This document shows, in pieces, positions 11,029 to 21,949 of a stretch of 64,000 bases of DNA. This DNA comes from Sycon ciliatum (taxonomy: Eukaryota; Porifera; Calcarea; Leucosolenida; Sycettidae). Numbering within the stretch: position 1 is the first letter of the stretch; every line of letters begins with the position of its first letter. The translations under genes and the position numbers were made by a program. The stretch covers positions 27,075,363 through 27,139,362 of the forward strand of contig NC_088645.1 of assembly GCF_964019385.1 (NCBI RefSeq), in the 5' to 3' direction. The notes beneath the pieces are model-generated. The model was not told the origin of the DNA and made no database searches. It was given only the letters and a program-made list of their open reading frames with translations.

Positions 11029-12110
11029 ATTTAAAAATTCGACGAGGAGACAATATGTCCGTTATCCTAAATGACACATTAAAGTTCTGTACATTTGGTC
11101 CGGTCAAGACCTGTGATCGAACTGAAAAAGTAGAAAAGGATCTTGTAACTTATCTTAAGAAGCTAAAGAATGAAGAACAAATATCAAAACATGAATTCGA
11201 TCGCATCAAACCGACTGGTACCCTTCGTCCTAGACTCTATGGCCTTCCTAAAATCCATAAACCTACATGCCCTGTTAGACCAATAGTATCCATGACCGCC
11301 TCCCCTCAATACTCTATCTCGAAGTGGCTGTGCATCTACCTACAGCCTGTTCAAGATTACTATTGCAAACGCACTGCGAAGGATAGCTTCGACTTTGTTG
11401 CGAGGCTTCGTGATAGTCCGGTCCCTGTCAATGCACACATGTGTTCCTTCGATGTTGTAAGGCTCTTTACGAATGTTCCTATTGATGAGACTGATGACAT
11501 CTGTATGGATGTATTGTACCGTAACGATGATGTTGATACTCCATGGGTATCGGAAGCGGCGTTTCGTCATTTGATGCTGTCAGTTACAACTGGTGTCGAA
11601 TTTTCGTTCAACGATGTGATGTACAAGCAAGTGGATGGTGTGGCGATGGGATCTCCTCTTGGTCCCGTCCTCGCCAATATATTCGTTGGTTATTGTGAGT
11701 GCAAGATTGATGAGTCGCTTTGGCCCGCGTTCTACGTGCGTTTTGTTGACGATTCGTTCACGCATTTCGACAGTGTTGAGAGCAGTGAATTGTTTCTCGA
11801 TGTGCTCAACAGCCTACATCCTTCCCTCCGCTTTACTTGTGAGCACGAGCAGTCTAGTAAGTTGGCATTTCTAGACGTACTTGTAGAGAAGATTGGCTGT
11901 GAAATGTTGACTTCTGTGTATCGTAAGCCTACGTTCACCGGTCAGTACATTGCCTTCGATTCATATTGTTCGTCTAAATACAAGGTCAACTTAGTTCGTA
12001 ACCACGTGGACCGTGCGAAACGTATTTGTTCGCCCAGTAAGCTGCAGGCCGAGCTCGATTTTCTTCGATCTGTTTTCTTGAAGAATGGCCTCCCCTGACC
12101 CTCCTCCTGC
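11029..12110 (+). mobile_element. Penelope-like element fragment: reverse transcriptase
   Basis: An unbroken frame of about 350 codons encodes a PLE reverse transcriptase. The hallmark RPRLYGLPKIHKP lies near 11225-11265, followed by FDVVRLFTNVPIDE, motif B DGVAMGSPLGPVLANIF and catalytic YVRFVDDSF near 11735-11760. The C-terminal part has SVYRKPTFTGQYIAFDSY. The GIY-YIG endonuclease that normally follows is missing; the sequence runs into an unrelated LINE fragment near 12110. Its 5' side abuts the (AAT)n tail of LINE-B. Confidence 0.85.
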
Positions 12111-12975
12111 AGGACACCTCGTGCTAACAATGAGCAATTCGTGTACCGTCAATCGCACTCATGTGAAGACGCACTGGCTGTTTGCATTGACAGTTCGCAA
12201 CATTCTCTAGACAATGGTAATGTTGTAACAGTGGCGATGCTGGACCTCAGTAAAGCTGTTGACTGTGTTCATCATGACAAACTTCTTCTCGAGCTCCATG
12301 CGTGTGGTGTAGGTGGTAAAGCCCTGGCCTGGCTCTGCAGCGTCCTGTCTAGTCGTCAACAGCAAGTTGTATGTCGTCGCAACCCCCGGGAGAACAGCAT
12401 CCTGCCAACCGTGGTGTCCCTCAGGGTTCTGCTCTTGGTTTGCTTCAGTTCTGTACGCACGATCTCTTCCAACATGCTTGGTTTTCTCCACCAGCCAACT
12501 CTATGCCGATGGCAGAAATGTTTATGGTGCAGACAAGACTGCCGAGGCAGCAATTGAGAAAGAACTGAACCTAATCAGCGAGTTTCCGCACTCCAGGGAA
12601 CTCAAATTAAACACGCCAAAGACTCAGTTTCTTGCCCTGCGGAGGCCCATGGTGCAGCGTCCCGTCAGTTGTAATTCTGTAGCACTGTGGTTGAAAAATC
12701 ATCTTGTGCTAAGTATCTTGACATCATGATTTATAATAGATTGACATTCCATCAGCAAGTTGTTTGATGCACTTCGAAGGTAGGTCAGTGCAAAAGTGAA
12801 TGCATTTCGGCGTAGCCGCACCATGTTGACCAATGCAGCAGTCTACACTGGAATATGCAAGCAATGCTTAGGTACACAGTCTGCGACAACATGAAACGGC
12901 AGTGGTGGTGAGGCCTGGGCAGATCGACCGACTGTGGGTCTCGGAGTCAGCACTGGGCAGACGCAACGGAAGGGA
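12111..12975 (+). mobile_element. LINE RT fragment with frameshifts
   Basis: Motif A is seen in VTVAMLDLSKAVDCVHHDKL (about 12228-12287). Motif B appears only in a shifted frame (NRGVPQGSALGL, about 12405-12440). Thumb-like sequence follows. The 3' part near 12910-12960 (accgactgtgggtctcgg) resembles the 3' UTRs of the LINE parts near 19290 and 57610. A G-rich run follows at 12975-12997. Confidence 0.7.
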
Positions 12976-12997
12976 GGGGGTGGGGGTGGGGGTGGTA

Positions 12998-13947
12998 GCT
13001 TAGGAATTAGTGGATGTAGCTAGTACGATCATAGTATGTACATCTTAAACAATAGTGCGGTGCACCTGTGCAGAGGAAAGGCATCAAGGACACGATCTAT
13101 GTGCATAACTTATAATTATGTGAGCTAGGGCACATCATACACACACATATGCGCAGGTTCAAATAGGAGATCCCCTGATAAGCGTTTGCTGGCGTTGGGT
13201 GATCCTGAAATAAAGATTAAATAGATTCTTAGTCAGAGGGAAACATATTAGCACACGAAGAGACTACAACAACGCCAATTTGCACGGACACCGACCAGTA
13301 GCCCATCGGATCTTGTAGCGCAGGCTAACCCTATCCCGAGTACTAGTAAGTGTGAACCCAACCAGCGTGATTTACACAACCCATCAGCTGTGAAAAATGA
13401 TTCTGCAATAACTACACATCTGATCATGTCCCCTTCTGGCCTGAAGGGGACATGATCAGATTTTCAACTAGCTTCGTTTCTTCGTGTGCTAATAATATTA
13501 CTGAAGAGATTATTATCATACGCTCACATAAACGCCACATAACAACCACGCCTACACACAATTTGACCATTTGACGCCCATCGCCGGAGTTAATGATAGC
13601 TATGCTACAGCAGACGCCATGGCAGCTTGTGCTGGTATTGCACCATTCAACAGCCAGCAGGGCTGAAGAAATGACCGCCACTAATCCGCCTGGTCTACAC
13701 CCCACAGCTATACAGTGGTTCTTTCTGGCCAGTGAATCCCTACTTTTTGGTCTTTTTCATTTTTTACCCGCATACACATCACACCACATTCTTCGGCATG
13801 CACTAGCTGTTGGTAACCGCCCAGGAGAATGAAAGTAAAGTCAGGAGGAGTCTGAGAAAGAGAAGAAAGACGTGTGTGATCATAATCGTCGGGAATCAAA
13901 TCCGAAACCTTTAGATTGGAAATCGCTGCACATACCACTGCACCATA
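12998..13947. other. Region without a recognised gene; perfect hairpin and tRNA-like traces
   Basis: No supportable gene. A perfect 17-bp inverted repeat with a 6-base loop lies at 13420-13459. A short repeat (cttcgtttcttcgtgtgct) at about 13472-13492 has an inverted relative near 13245-13266 and a direct relative near 52124. On the minus strand, 13875-13940 resembles a decayed tRNA-derived SINE head. Confidence 0.4.
13420..13459. repeat. Perfect inverted repeat (17-bp arms)
   Basis: Arms 13420-13436 and 13443-13459 (ctgatcatgtccccttc and its exact complement) enclose tggcct. No downstream T-run or gene explains it. It could be a transposon terminus or a cruciform-prone site. Confidence 0.8.
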
Positions 13948-14290
13948 TTTGTATTTGAATTCAATTATATTTAAGGATTTCCCAAAGGCTTTGGGCCTGT
14001 CGAGGGGATCTAATGCTAAAAGAATGAAATGACAACTTTATGTAGAGGGAGAAGTTAATCGAGGATAGGCTAAGGAAATAGATCGAGGCATACAAAATCT
14101 GGTAATTAAGGAGTTGGGATACCGTCAGTGTAATGAATATATCGGCGAAAATGCTGATAGAGAGAATGCTTGAATTCGGGAAGGCTGGTTATGGAGGTAA
14201 GAGGAGGCGGCAGGCAATTCCATAGCATTGCAGCTTTGTTGGAAAAGAGGGAAGAAAAACGCACACCGTGATAATTGATGTTAAGTTTGT
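13948..14290 (-). mobile_element. LINE 3' end (ORF2 C-terminus plus 3' UTR)
   Basis: Minus-strand codons at 14106-14285 give FSNKAAMLWNCLPPPLTS and EFKHSLYQHF, the C-terminal signature of CR1-like ORF2. A 3' UTR follows, ending at about 13950 in attgaattcaaatac, like LINE-A and LINE-D. A (TG)n tract interrupts it on the 5' side. Confidence 0.65.
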
Positions 14291-14304
14291 TTGGTATATG
14301 GCAC

Positions 14305-14325
14305 ACACACGCACACACAAACACG

Positions 14326-14359
<34 letters not shown>

Positions 14360-14410
14360 AACACACACAAACACATACACACTCACCCGTGTGCGCATGC
14401 ACACAGACGC
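14305..14410. repeat. (CA)n microsatellite
   Basis: CA-rich tract with interspersed CG and AA. Translations through it are low-complexity artefacts. Confidence 0.9.
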
Positions 14411-14482
14411 ATACTCATACATAATACTTGCGCGCGAACTCATTCTCTCACATTAACGTCCACAAACAACCACGCCGAATCC

Positions 14483-15235
14483 TTACAGCTGGTCGGTCGC
14501 CCCACCCCAGTGGCTCGAGTGGACGCTGCACTTAAAGGACTGCAATTCTTTGTGGTTGGGCTGACCCAGGAGGTATTGGCAAGGTAACTGGTTCCAGGTG
14601 TCCAACACTCCTTCAGGGAACGACCGGCGGATGTTGTTGCGTGAATTGGCTGTGATAACAGACTGCAGCTGGTAGTGGTGGCCGGCCGCCACGTGCGCCT
14701 GCTGCCTGGTGTTGGCAGGATGCTGGTCGTGGTCTAGTACGGCTTGGGAGGGGGGGGGGGCATTCGGGTTAGCATCAGTGGGCCTCTAAGGTAATAGATT
14801 TTATAAAGATAGCAGAGACCATTCACTTTGCGCAGGAGTTCGAGGCTTGGCAGATATGCGCCTTCGCCGATAAGATGCAGGGCTCTCCGCTGTACAGCAT
14901 CGAGTTGGACCAGCACCGTCTGAGAAGCACCTATCCAGATTAGCATGCCATGCTCTAAGATTCTAACATTGGGCGAACAAAGCCGTTGTAGACCGTGCGT
15001 CAGCAGCCAGGGTCAGGCACTGCTGAGGCCTTCTTCAGGAAGCCCAGTCGTTGTGTAGCGCGCCGGGTTGACTGTTAAATTTGCTGGCAGAATGTCAGTT
15101 GTCTGTCGAAGGCTATATCGGGTAGCTTCAGGCACTGAGTTTCAGGAACCGTTTTACTACACAGGAATGTAACCGGAGGGAAATCCCAGGACCGACGGTG
15201 GTGGCTGACGTGGAATATGAAGTGCTGTGTGTTTT
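14483..15235 (-). mobile_element. LINE ORF2 C-terminal fragment
   Basis: Three broken frames give DIAFDRQLTFCQQ (about 15090-15125), RLGFLKKASAVPDPG, then LVQLDAVQRRALHLIGEGAY (about 14850-14905) and WNQLPCQYLLGQ (14570-14600). These match, in order, the thumb and C-terminus of LINE-C (FDAKLSF, RVQKRAMAIIG, WNSLPSEI). It is a 5'-truncated, decayed copy. Confidence 0.7.
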
Positions 15236-16270
15236 ATAATCAGTGCGCTCAGGGGCGGAACAGTTCTACCACCTTAACGGCTAGCACAATGCCAGCATTC
15301 AACATAGTATGCAAGATTACTGAGTTGGTTGGTTGGTAGAACGTCCTTCGGCACCGTGAACGCACGCATCGTTGTGTAGACGGGGCTGAAGTTTACTGCA
15401 CAGAAGTTTTGTTTTACAACTGAGGAGATTTCACGCCACACGTTGATTGACTCCTTTCCTTTCCATGGCAAACATAAACAATACCGGACATCGAGTAGGT
15501 CCGATCTTTACTTCGTTAGGTGTTGGAGTTGTTCACCAATACTTGTGCAAAGTATGGTCCGTGTAGCCTTTCTTAGTAAACACCGAGCTGAAAAATACAA
15601 GGTCATCCGCAAGTTTGCTAGGGGAGCAAATGCGATTGGTTCGTTCGGAGAGATTCAGGAATATGTTTACTTTGTACTGCGAAGGGCAATACGAGTCGAA
15701 TGCGATATACTGTCCAGTGAACGTGGGTTTTCGATAAACAGAAGTCACCGTTTCACAGTCAGTTTTCTCGACAAGTAATAGTAATAATAATAATAACACA
15801 ATTGCGCGTAATTGAACATTAATATTTTGCAACACTAATGTTCGGTCCGCTGCTGTCTCTTGATGAATCTTTCCCTTGTTCTAGTTCAGTATCATTAGTT
15901 GTACCAGTACCTCACGAAATGACAATTGATTGGACTGCTCATGTTTGCAAGTGAACAGTATAGAAGGATGGAGATTATTCAACATGTCGAGAAAGACTTC
16001 ACTATCATGCTTGGTTATGAAATATGTAAACGAGTCATCAACAAAACGAACATAGAGATCTGGCAACATCGATGCACCCATTTTGGCTTAACAAAAGCCA
16101 TCCAAAATATTCGCCAGTACAGGACCGAGCGGGAAACCCATAGCGACACCTTCCGTCTCCTTGTACATAATGTTGTTGAATGAGACCTCGACGCTTGTAG
16201 TAATCTACTGGTGATCAGTAGAATGTTGTGTTAGTCTTGTCTTCTCGGGCCAGAAGTTTTGTCACTAGCG
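15236..16270 (-). mobile_element. Penelope-like element fragment: RT C-terminus and start of GIY-YIG
   Basis: Minus-strand pieces: MYKETEGVAMGFPLGPVLAN (16110-16170), LYVRFVDDSFTYF (catalytic FVDD, about 16040), LHPSILFTCKHEQ, then VTSVYRKPTFTGQYIAFDSY (about 15690-15750) and a link to the endonuclease (TMRAFTVPKDVLPTNQLS, CWHCASR about 15275-15365). About 110 bases of unrelated AT-rich sequence with (TAA)n near 15778-15890 interrupt it. It resembles the copies at 11029 and 39282. Confidence 0.75.
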
Positions 16271-16284
16271 TTGTTTCATACTTG

Positions 16285-17087
16285 AATTTTGTCCCCTGGA
16301 AGTATTTCATTGTCATCGGCATATACACCCGCTATTCTCTGCGTCCCTCCTCGTCCCAATAGTAACTGGTCTGTATTAAGTCCCTCGCCTTTCACGTTCC
16401 CTGATGGCCGTACCTGTCTCGCAATAGTCGATCAGCACGAACCCCTTGGGATTATCCTGGATCAGCATCTGTCCTTTGATCCCCATATTACGTTCCTGGA
16501 GAAACGTGCAAGTACTATTGTTGGCTTCCTCTCCTCTCACTTATCTCATTTCCCCGTGATCGACGTTTTATGCTGTATAAATGCTATGTTCTGCCTGTAT
16601 TTTTACTACTGTTCCTCCATTTGGGCTGGCATCAGGACATCGCTCACGATTCGTCTCGAAGTTACACATCGTCGCTTAATTCGCGCTGTCTTTGCTATTC
16701 CCCGTTCGACGCCCTCTCATACTGTCTATGCTATCGCATCCAGGTGCCCTCTCTCTAACAGGCTCAGACTTTCGTCATGTAAACTTATTCAAAAAATCCT
16801 TCTTGGTCTTGCCCCACCTCATGTTTTATCCAATCTCAACTTGTTTCATCAGTCCTCAGCTACCCGAAACTCTCTCTGCTTCCCTAACTCTCTTACAGCC
16901 ACTCTTCTGATGTCCCGTCTATTTTTGGCATAATTATACCCATTGGTCGTTGCTGTCACAAGACCTCAAGATTTGCCAAAGACTTTGCATCTTCTTTCTT
17001 ATACATGTATGTCTACACCCTTTCTTTTGTTAATTTGGCCGTGGTTGGATATGATGCAATAATAATAATAATAATAATAATAATAAT
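16285..17087 (+). mobile_element. LINE ORF2 C-terminus with (AAT)n tail
   Basis: The frame at 16289-16933 encodes a thumb and C-terminal region (LGIILDQHLSFDPHI, FYYCSSIWAGI, LTIRLEVTHRRLIRAVF, SRCPLSNRLRL). A short 3' UTR ends in AAT repeats at 17060-17087, the same tail type as LINE-B. Only the 3' quarter of the element is present. Confidence 0.7.
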
Positions 17088-17139
17088 CTTTCACGCACAT
17101 GGTATCCTGCAATAATGCACTGTGGTACTTATTTGCGCT

Positions 17140-17400
17140 TTGGTTAGGTGTTATTTATCACTATACTGATCCTTTATCGTTGTCTGTGGTGCATGTATTG
17201 TATGTTAATTAGTAGAACGATGCTTCCTGATGATCGTTGTGTGAAATCTAGTTCGATGCATTTTTCATCGTTCCTATTTTTGTTCTTCATATTCCATTTC
17301 CTTCATAGTTATTTCTTCGTCTATCACCACTTTCTCCAGAATCCGTTTGTAACATATCAATAGAGCCGTCGTAATATGAAACTTCAGCTGATTCTGTTTC
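17140..17400 (+). mobile_element. PLE terminal repeat (solo pLTR), diverged
   Basis: Aligns by eye with the right terminal repeat of the PLE at 40610-41035: the hammerhead region, then ttgttcttca and the atcaccactttctc segment near 17325-17336. No PLE coding sequence is attached. Confidence 0.6.
17222..17259 (+). ncRNA. Hammerhead ribozyme fold, family 1, decayed
   Basis: Stem I GCTTC/GATGC (one mismatch), core CTGATGA, a 9-base stem-loop II (tcgttgtgt, only the inner C-G pair formed), GAA, stem III ATC-TA-GTT (one mismatch) and a scissile C. The layout and spacing equal those at 40735-40772. The mismatches suggest little or no activity. Confidence 0.5.
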
Positions 17401-17829
17401 TTGCCATCCTTAAACCTTTGTCACCTCGCCGAGTGTTCAAATTACCAGCTGGGTTTTGTGATTAATAGTAAAAGAATAAAATTAATGAATAAGTTATTAC
17501 CTTCCACAGCTTGGTTCTCCAACCAGATACATACTGCCATGAGCCAGCACGCTGTACAGGGAGTAAATCGAAAATAAGGAACATTCAAAAGTAATTAGTA
17601 ATATTCAGTATTCCATGCTATATGTCTTGCAGTCACGTGACCGCGAGCCTTGAATGCCTGAACTTATTGTTATACATGTATAGTATAAACAGGTGGGAAA
17701 GATGTGACACACAGCGTCTAGGTCCTAGTAGTACTTCGAAGTAGGACAAACTACTTCCAGGGCGGTATTATGACAATGTAAACGTGTCTTCGGCCCATCA
17801 CTCAGGTTATCTACCTGTGTCTGTGTAAA
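17401..17829. other. No recognised gene
   Basis: AT-rich stretch with no exon, repeat unit or RNA gene that I can support. Confidence 0.4.
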
Positions 17830-18005
17830 GGTATTTGTATTGTATTGTATTATTTTACTTGGGCATTCCCAACAGACCCTTACGTCTTCTTACAGGGTGC
17901 CCAAGATGAATGAATTTGTTAAGTTTCTGGCGAAATGAATTGGGGATATGACTTGTGCGAAGGGATTCGGGAAGCGCATTGAAGCGGCCAGCACCAAAGA
18001 ATGAA
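17830..18005 (-). mobile_element. LINE 3' end
   Basis: Minus-strand codons give FFGAGRFNALPESLRTSHIP and a stop, the C-terminus of a CR1-like ORF2. A short tail of ATACA repeats ends near 17830. Severely truncated copy. Confidence 0.5.
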
Positions 18006-18009
18006 ATTA

Positions 18010-18247
18010 AAGTAATCAATACTAATCAAAAATGTCGATACATCTTGTTCTTCTGACACGCAGAACTCACTGGCTTGTCTGTTTGAGCACTCCAGCTAGT
18101 TAGATTCAGACCTATTATAAATCTGGGCGTGGAAACATTATTTTCAATGTCATTGTTATCAAGTTTGGCCTCATTGTCTCTGTGATGCTCTGATCGATGT
18201 GTCCGTGAATCATTCTTTTAATTACTGTATGTGCGAGTATACCGGTA
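18010..18247. mobile_element. DNA-transposon-like repeat, left half (split by a LINE)
   Basis: 18010-18125 matches the reverse complement of about 30690-30800, and 18115-18250 matches the reverse complement of about 22040-22190. The match resumes at 20675-20780 after the LINE insertion. The shared family is the one linked to the frames at 22409 and 30482. Confidence 0.55.
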
Positions 18248-19002
18248 CTATTATTGGAAATGTGCTGAAGAGGATACAGCCAGCGGTTGATCAGTACCTG
18301 GCTACATCCCAAAGTGCTTTTCGCCGTGGCCGCAACAAAAGTGATGTGGTGTGGTGCCATAGATGGCTATGCAGTATGCCGCAGCGATTCAATACGTCCA
18401 TCCACATATTGGGAATTGACACTATCCGCCGCGATGTCCTAATGAGGATCCTTGAATCCTTCCTCCAAGAAAGTGAGCTCCGAATGATCCGAATACTGTT
18501 GACTGAAACCTGGCTTGAACCTCGTGTGAAAGGTGCATCGAAAAGCTCCTTCAAGACAAATATCGGAGCCCCTCAAGGGGACAGTCTCTCTCCAGTGCTT
18601 TTCACCATTTACCTGGAGGCTGCTCTCCGGGACCTACGACAGGAGCTGCCATCTCGCCCTGCTGTGGACAATGACCTGCCGCTGGATATCGCATATGCGG
18701 ACGATGTTGATTTTGTGAGCCGGGTTGAGACGTTTCTCAGTGAAGTTGAACAACAAGCTCCAGCATGTCTTGCGAGATGGAACCTGAACGTTAATCCCTC
18801 CAAGACAGAGCATACCACCGTCGCCCGATTTCCCGATAGGAACCAAGAAACGTGGCGTACTGTCCGCAAACTATGCTCCCTCCTGGGTGACGCCGAAGAT
18901 GCTGCTCGGAGGCGTCAACTGGCCGCCGCCGCCTTCAAATCACTCCTCAAGATCTGGACCCGGAGGCGCCACATCAGAGAAGGTCTTCGGCTGAGGCTTT
19001 AA
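18199..19002 (+). pseudogene. Reverse transcriptase domain of the 18.2-20.7 kb element
   Basis: A 267-codon frame; the codons before about 18248 belong to the host repeat. It has the finger/palm elements SAFRRGRNKS, GAPQGDSLSP and YADD, and WNLNVNPSKTEHT after the active site. The coding sense continues beyond the stop (FNCGTWGLPMSELARMD near 19035) to about 19183, where another LINE is inserted, and resumes at about 19967. A deletion removed the usual motif A aspartate, so this copy cannot be active. Confidence 0.7.
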
Positions 19003-19184
19003 AACGCCTACGTCATCCCAGTCCTTACCTTCAACTGCGGCACTTGGGGCCTACCGATGTCCGAGCTCGCGCGAATGGATTCGTTCCACTGGACCCAGCT
19101 GAGGAGCATCATCGACATTCGGTACCCTAAACGAATTAGCAATGACACTCTGTATAAGCACTGCGGAGCTGCCCCCATCAGCGA

Positions 19185-19736
19185 GATTTTTTTAATTTAT
19201 TTTTTTACAAGATAACCACAAACCATCATGGTGCAAACGCCGGCAAAAACGCACAGAGATGCACATAGCGATGGCAGCCGAAGCAGTGGAGGCGGGGCAA
19301 GAGCAGCTAAACCGACCAGGGGTCTCGGCCTCAGCACTGCTCATGCGCGCCAAACAGAAAAATACGAAAATAGAAAAATGAGCAGGAACACTACAGAGCA
19401 AATGTGAAATAAGGGTGGCAGCACGGTCACGGAATGTTGTTTAATGGAAGGAAAAAAGTTGAGGTTCAGGTACACCTTACATTGACTGCATACGCCCAGC
19501 AGCAGGTATCCGAAATCATACACACACGCACAGCCACACACACACACACGGAAGTATTAAACACACACAGACACACGTACTATACACACACACACTGTGA
19601 CACATACAATTACTATACACACAAACACACACACAGACGCACACTCACACACACACACACAAACAAACTATACACACACGCACGCACCCACACACGCATG
19701 CATCCGAATGCATGCACACACACACACACACACCCC

Positions 19737-19770
<34 letters not shown>

Positions 19771-19967
19771 CACACACACACACAGATCAAAGGTGCGTAG
19801 AGGCCCAATGCCAGTCAGCAGATCGCAGATACTTATGAACGCCTTCTTTGAACTGCTGGAGGTGAGGTAGAGTAGGTGGTGCTGTGATGAGCTCTGGAGG
19901 AAGGCGATTCCACTCCTCAATGATGGCGGACGGAAATGATCGCTGTACGCTGTTGCGTGAGGTGATC
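19185..19967 (-). mobile_element. Nested LINE 3' end with (CA)n tract
   Basis: Inserted in the older RT element: the host reading frame breaks at about 19183 and resumes at about 19967. On minus, 19787-19967 encodes a LINE ORF2 C-terminus (VQRSFPSAIIEEWNRLPPEL). A 3' UTR follows with a long TG/CA tract and a segment (about 19310-19340) like the LINE-C 3' UTR. It ends in an A-rich tail (plus strand T-rich, 19187-19206). Confidence 0.7.
19520..19790. repeat. (CA)n-rich microsatellite
   Basis: About 270 bases of CA repeats with interspersed variants, inside the nested LINE 3' UTR. Long His/Thr or Val/Cys frames here are artefacts. Confidence 0.9.
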
Positions 19968-20674
19968 ACAAGGCAGCGCTACAGTCTCGCTGGCCATATC
20001 TTTCGTTTGGCCCCAACTGCTCCTCCACAGTTGGCAGTGGATATGTATCTTCGCCTGGCCAACGAAGAGGGCACTGAACGCTTCAAGGGTCGACCTCGGA
20101 CGACTTTGGTAACGGTCTTTCAGTCGGAACTGTTATCATGGCATGGACTTACCCTCCACCAGCCGCTAGATGTTGACGCAGTCCGCACAATGGCAGCGGA
20201 CTGACAGGCATGGCGTAGAGCCCGCCCCACCTAATAGGACTGACCAGACATGTTGTATGCATATTCTATTTTATTAATTTTTATACTTTGGATGAAGTTT
20301 TCCATTAGTCATATTGGTGTTGTTGTTAACGGCTTTTGTTGACGTCCCTTCTGTCATTTTATTGTATCGTATTACTCTTCAGACGTCAATCCTGAATGGC
20401 ATAAGCGATAGTGGCACCACGCCACCTACGCGGACATGCTTTTAATAATAATTATTATTATTGGAAACTCGTGGCCTGGCACGAGTAGAACATGGATGCA
20501 GTGAATGGGATTTTTGGTCTTTGACCACTTTCTGGTCAGTTGATCTATTCACCTCCCACCGCTTTAGGAGCTGCATCTGCACCTAGATCCTTGATGGGTG
20601 GTGGCGTTCCTACGGATGCGGATAACTTGGTTTCCAGCCGAGACACACGCGAACAGTGAATTTTTTATATCTTT

Positions 20675-20780
20675 TATACCGGTATTATTTTTTCGATTCT
20701 CGAAACAAATTCTATCCCTTCACCTAATGTACATGCAGGAGGGCATGCTCATATGATGTCACATATCCTGAGGCATATCT
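20675..20780. mobile_element. DNA-transposon-like repeat, right half
   Basis: Resumes the repeat interrupted at 18247. It matches the reverse complement of about 21960-22045 (for example the cttcacctaat and catgctcat segments). The first ten bases are the target duplication. Confidence 0.5.
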
Positions 20781-21949
20781 CATCACACGAATATGGCCCA
20801 TAATGGTTTTTGATGAGACCAGGATAGGTAAGTTAGCAAAATGCATTGTTCACCTCCCCACTCCATGCCCGTCAGTTGTTCAGCGGCATCCAACAAATCG
20901 TCCAATCCCACCCACAGGAAATAATGACTCACCTCTAAAACCCGTATGCACGCCAATGGCTTTGCGTCTCCATTCCATTCTGTACGCACTATATACAACA
21001 AAGCTAATACGAGTTACAAGCAGCTGCAAGTCATCACAGAAACATGGTTCTTACTAAACTTCATTATCCGGCAACGCATTTCTTTCCAAGGCGTCCAGGA
21101 ACAGTCGGGTGATTTGCCAAACACATCGAACGCCAGTCAAAGTCTACCTGAGCACAGTGTCTGCTCATGTCAGCTGGTTAGCACCTGGATTCCATCTGTC
21201 ACTGACAGCCCAGGTGTCTACTAGGATTCTGCCTGACAGTTTTGTACCAGGCACGAGCAGCCGCGCAGGTACATTCCAAACAAATCTTCTATAGTATAGA
21301 GATAGTACTATTAGTACAGAAGGAGTTTGAAAGCTGTCCAGCACTACTGTTGTAATTGAGTATATATTGGATATGAAAAGGAGTAGTATACACCACTTGG
21401 ATGATGGGAGTAGCTCAATAGGACGCTCGTGCTGATTACCCATACATGGCGACAGTCACAGCAGCGATCAAGTCTGCTGTGGCGAACAGTAGTGCCCCGA
21501 TTGAATCAAAACTCTGAATGGCAGATCGCTAGCCACAGGGAAGTCCATATGTATAATTATACTTTCGTAAGATGTTCATGATCCTTAGCTCACTCCACTG
21601 AGTACACTTCACTCAGATTACCTGATGAGTCTGTATATTGACGACGTAGTTGGCTGTCCGCACATTGCACATGAACATTTAGATTTTCGTGTAATGTTGC
21701 TAGCATTTACGCATACCTGGATCGTGTCTAATGGCAGATACTCAACGCTGACGGCAGGTCTAGAACTCAACTTTTTTCAAGTCTAGACTTACATGTAGAT
21801 TTGAGCAGCCAGATGATGCAGCTGGTGGAACCACATGACAGATAGTTCCCACCCCTGCTGTCAGTTGTTCACACACAAGTCGGGAACAACTACGATTCCA
21901 TCCCGCGACAGCGCGTGCACTACAGCGCGAGGCATTTCAGCGCGACCAC
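20781..21949. other. No recognised gene
   Basis: Short frames only, without family motifs. A CTGATGA at 21621-21627 lacks the GAA box and is not called as a ribozyme. Confidence 0.4.

Larger units (their letters stand above)
18248..20674 (+). mobile_element. Non-LTR RT element flanked by a 10-bp target duplication
   Basis: The direct repeat tataccggta occurs at 18238-18247 and 20675-20684, either side of this element, and the interrupted repeat continues across the join. The body encodes RT: SQSAFRRGRNKSDVV, GAPQGDSLSPVLFTIYLEA (motif B) and IAYADDVDFVS (catalytic YADD, about 18700). After a nested insertion, RQRYSLAGHIFRL and KGRPRTTL follow. The motif A region is partly lost (GIDTIRRDVL). 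The clade differs from LINE-A/B/C. A TAA tract lies at 20444-20460. Confidence 0.7.

Noticed and set aside
19434-19838. His/Thr-rich protein
   Set aside because: CA microsatellite artefact inside a LINE 3' UTR.
21615-21665. CTGATGAGTC...GACGAC as a hammerhead
   Set aside because: GAC replaces the required GAA box and stems I and III do not pair.
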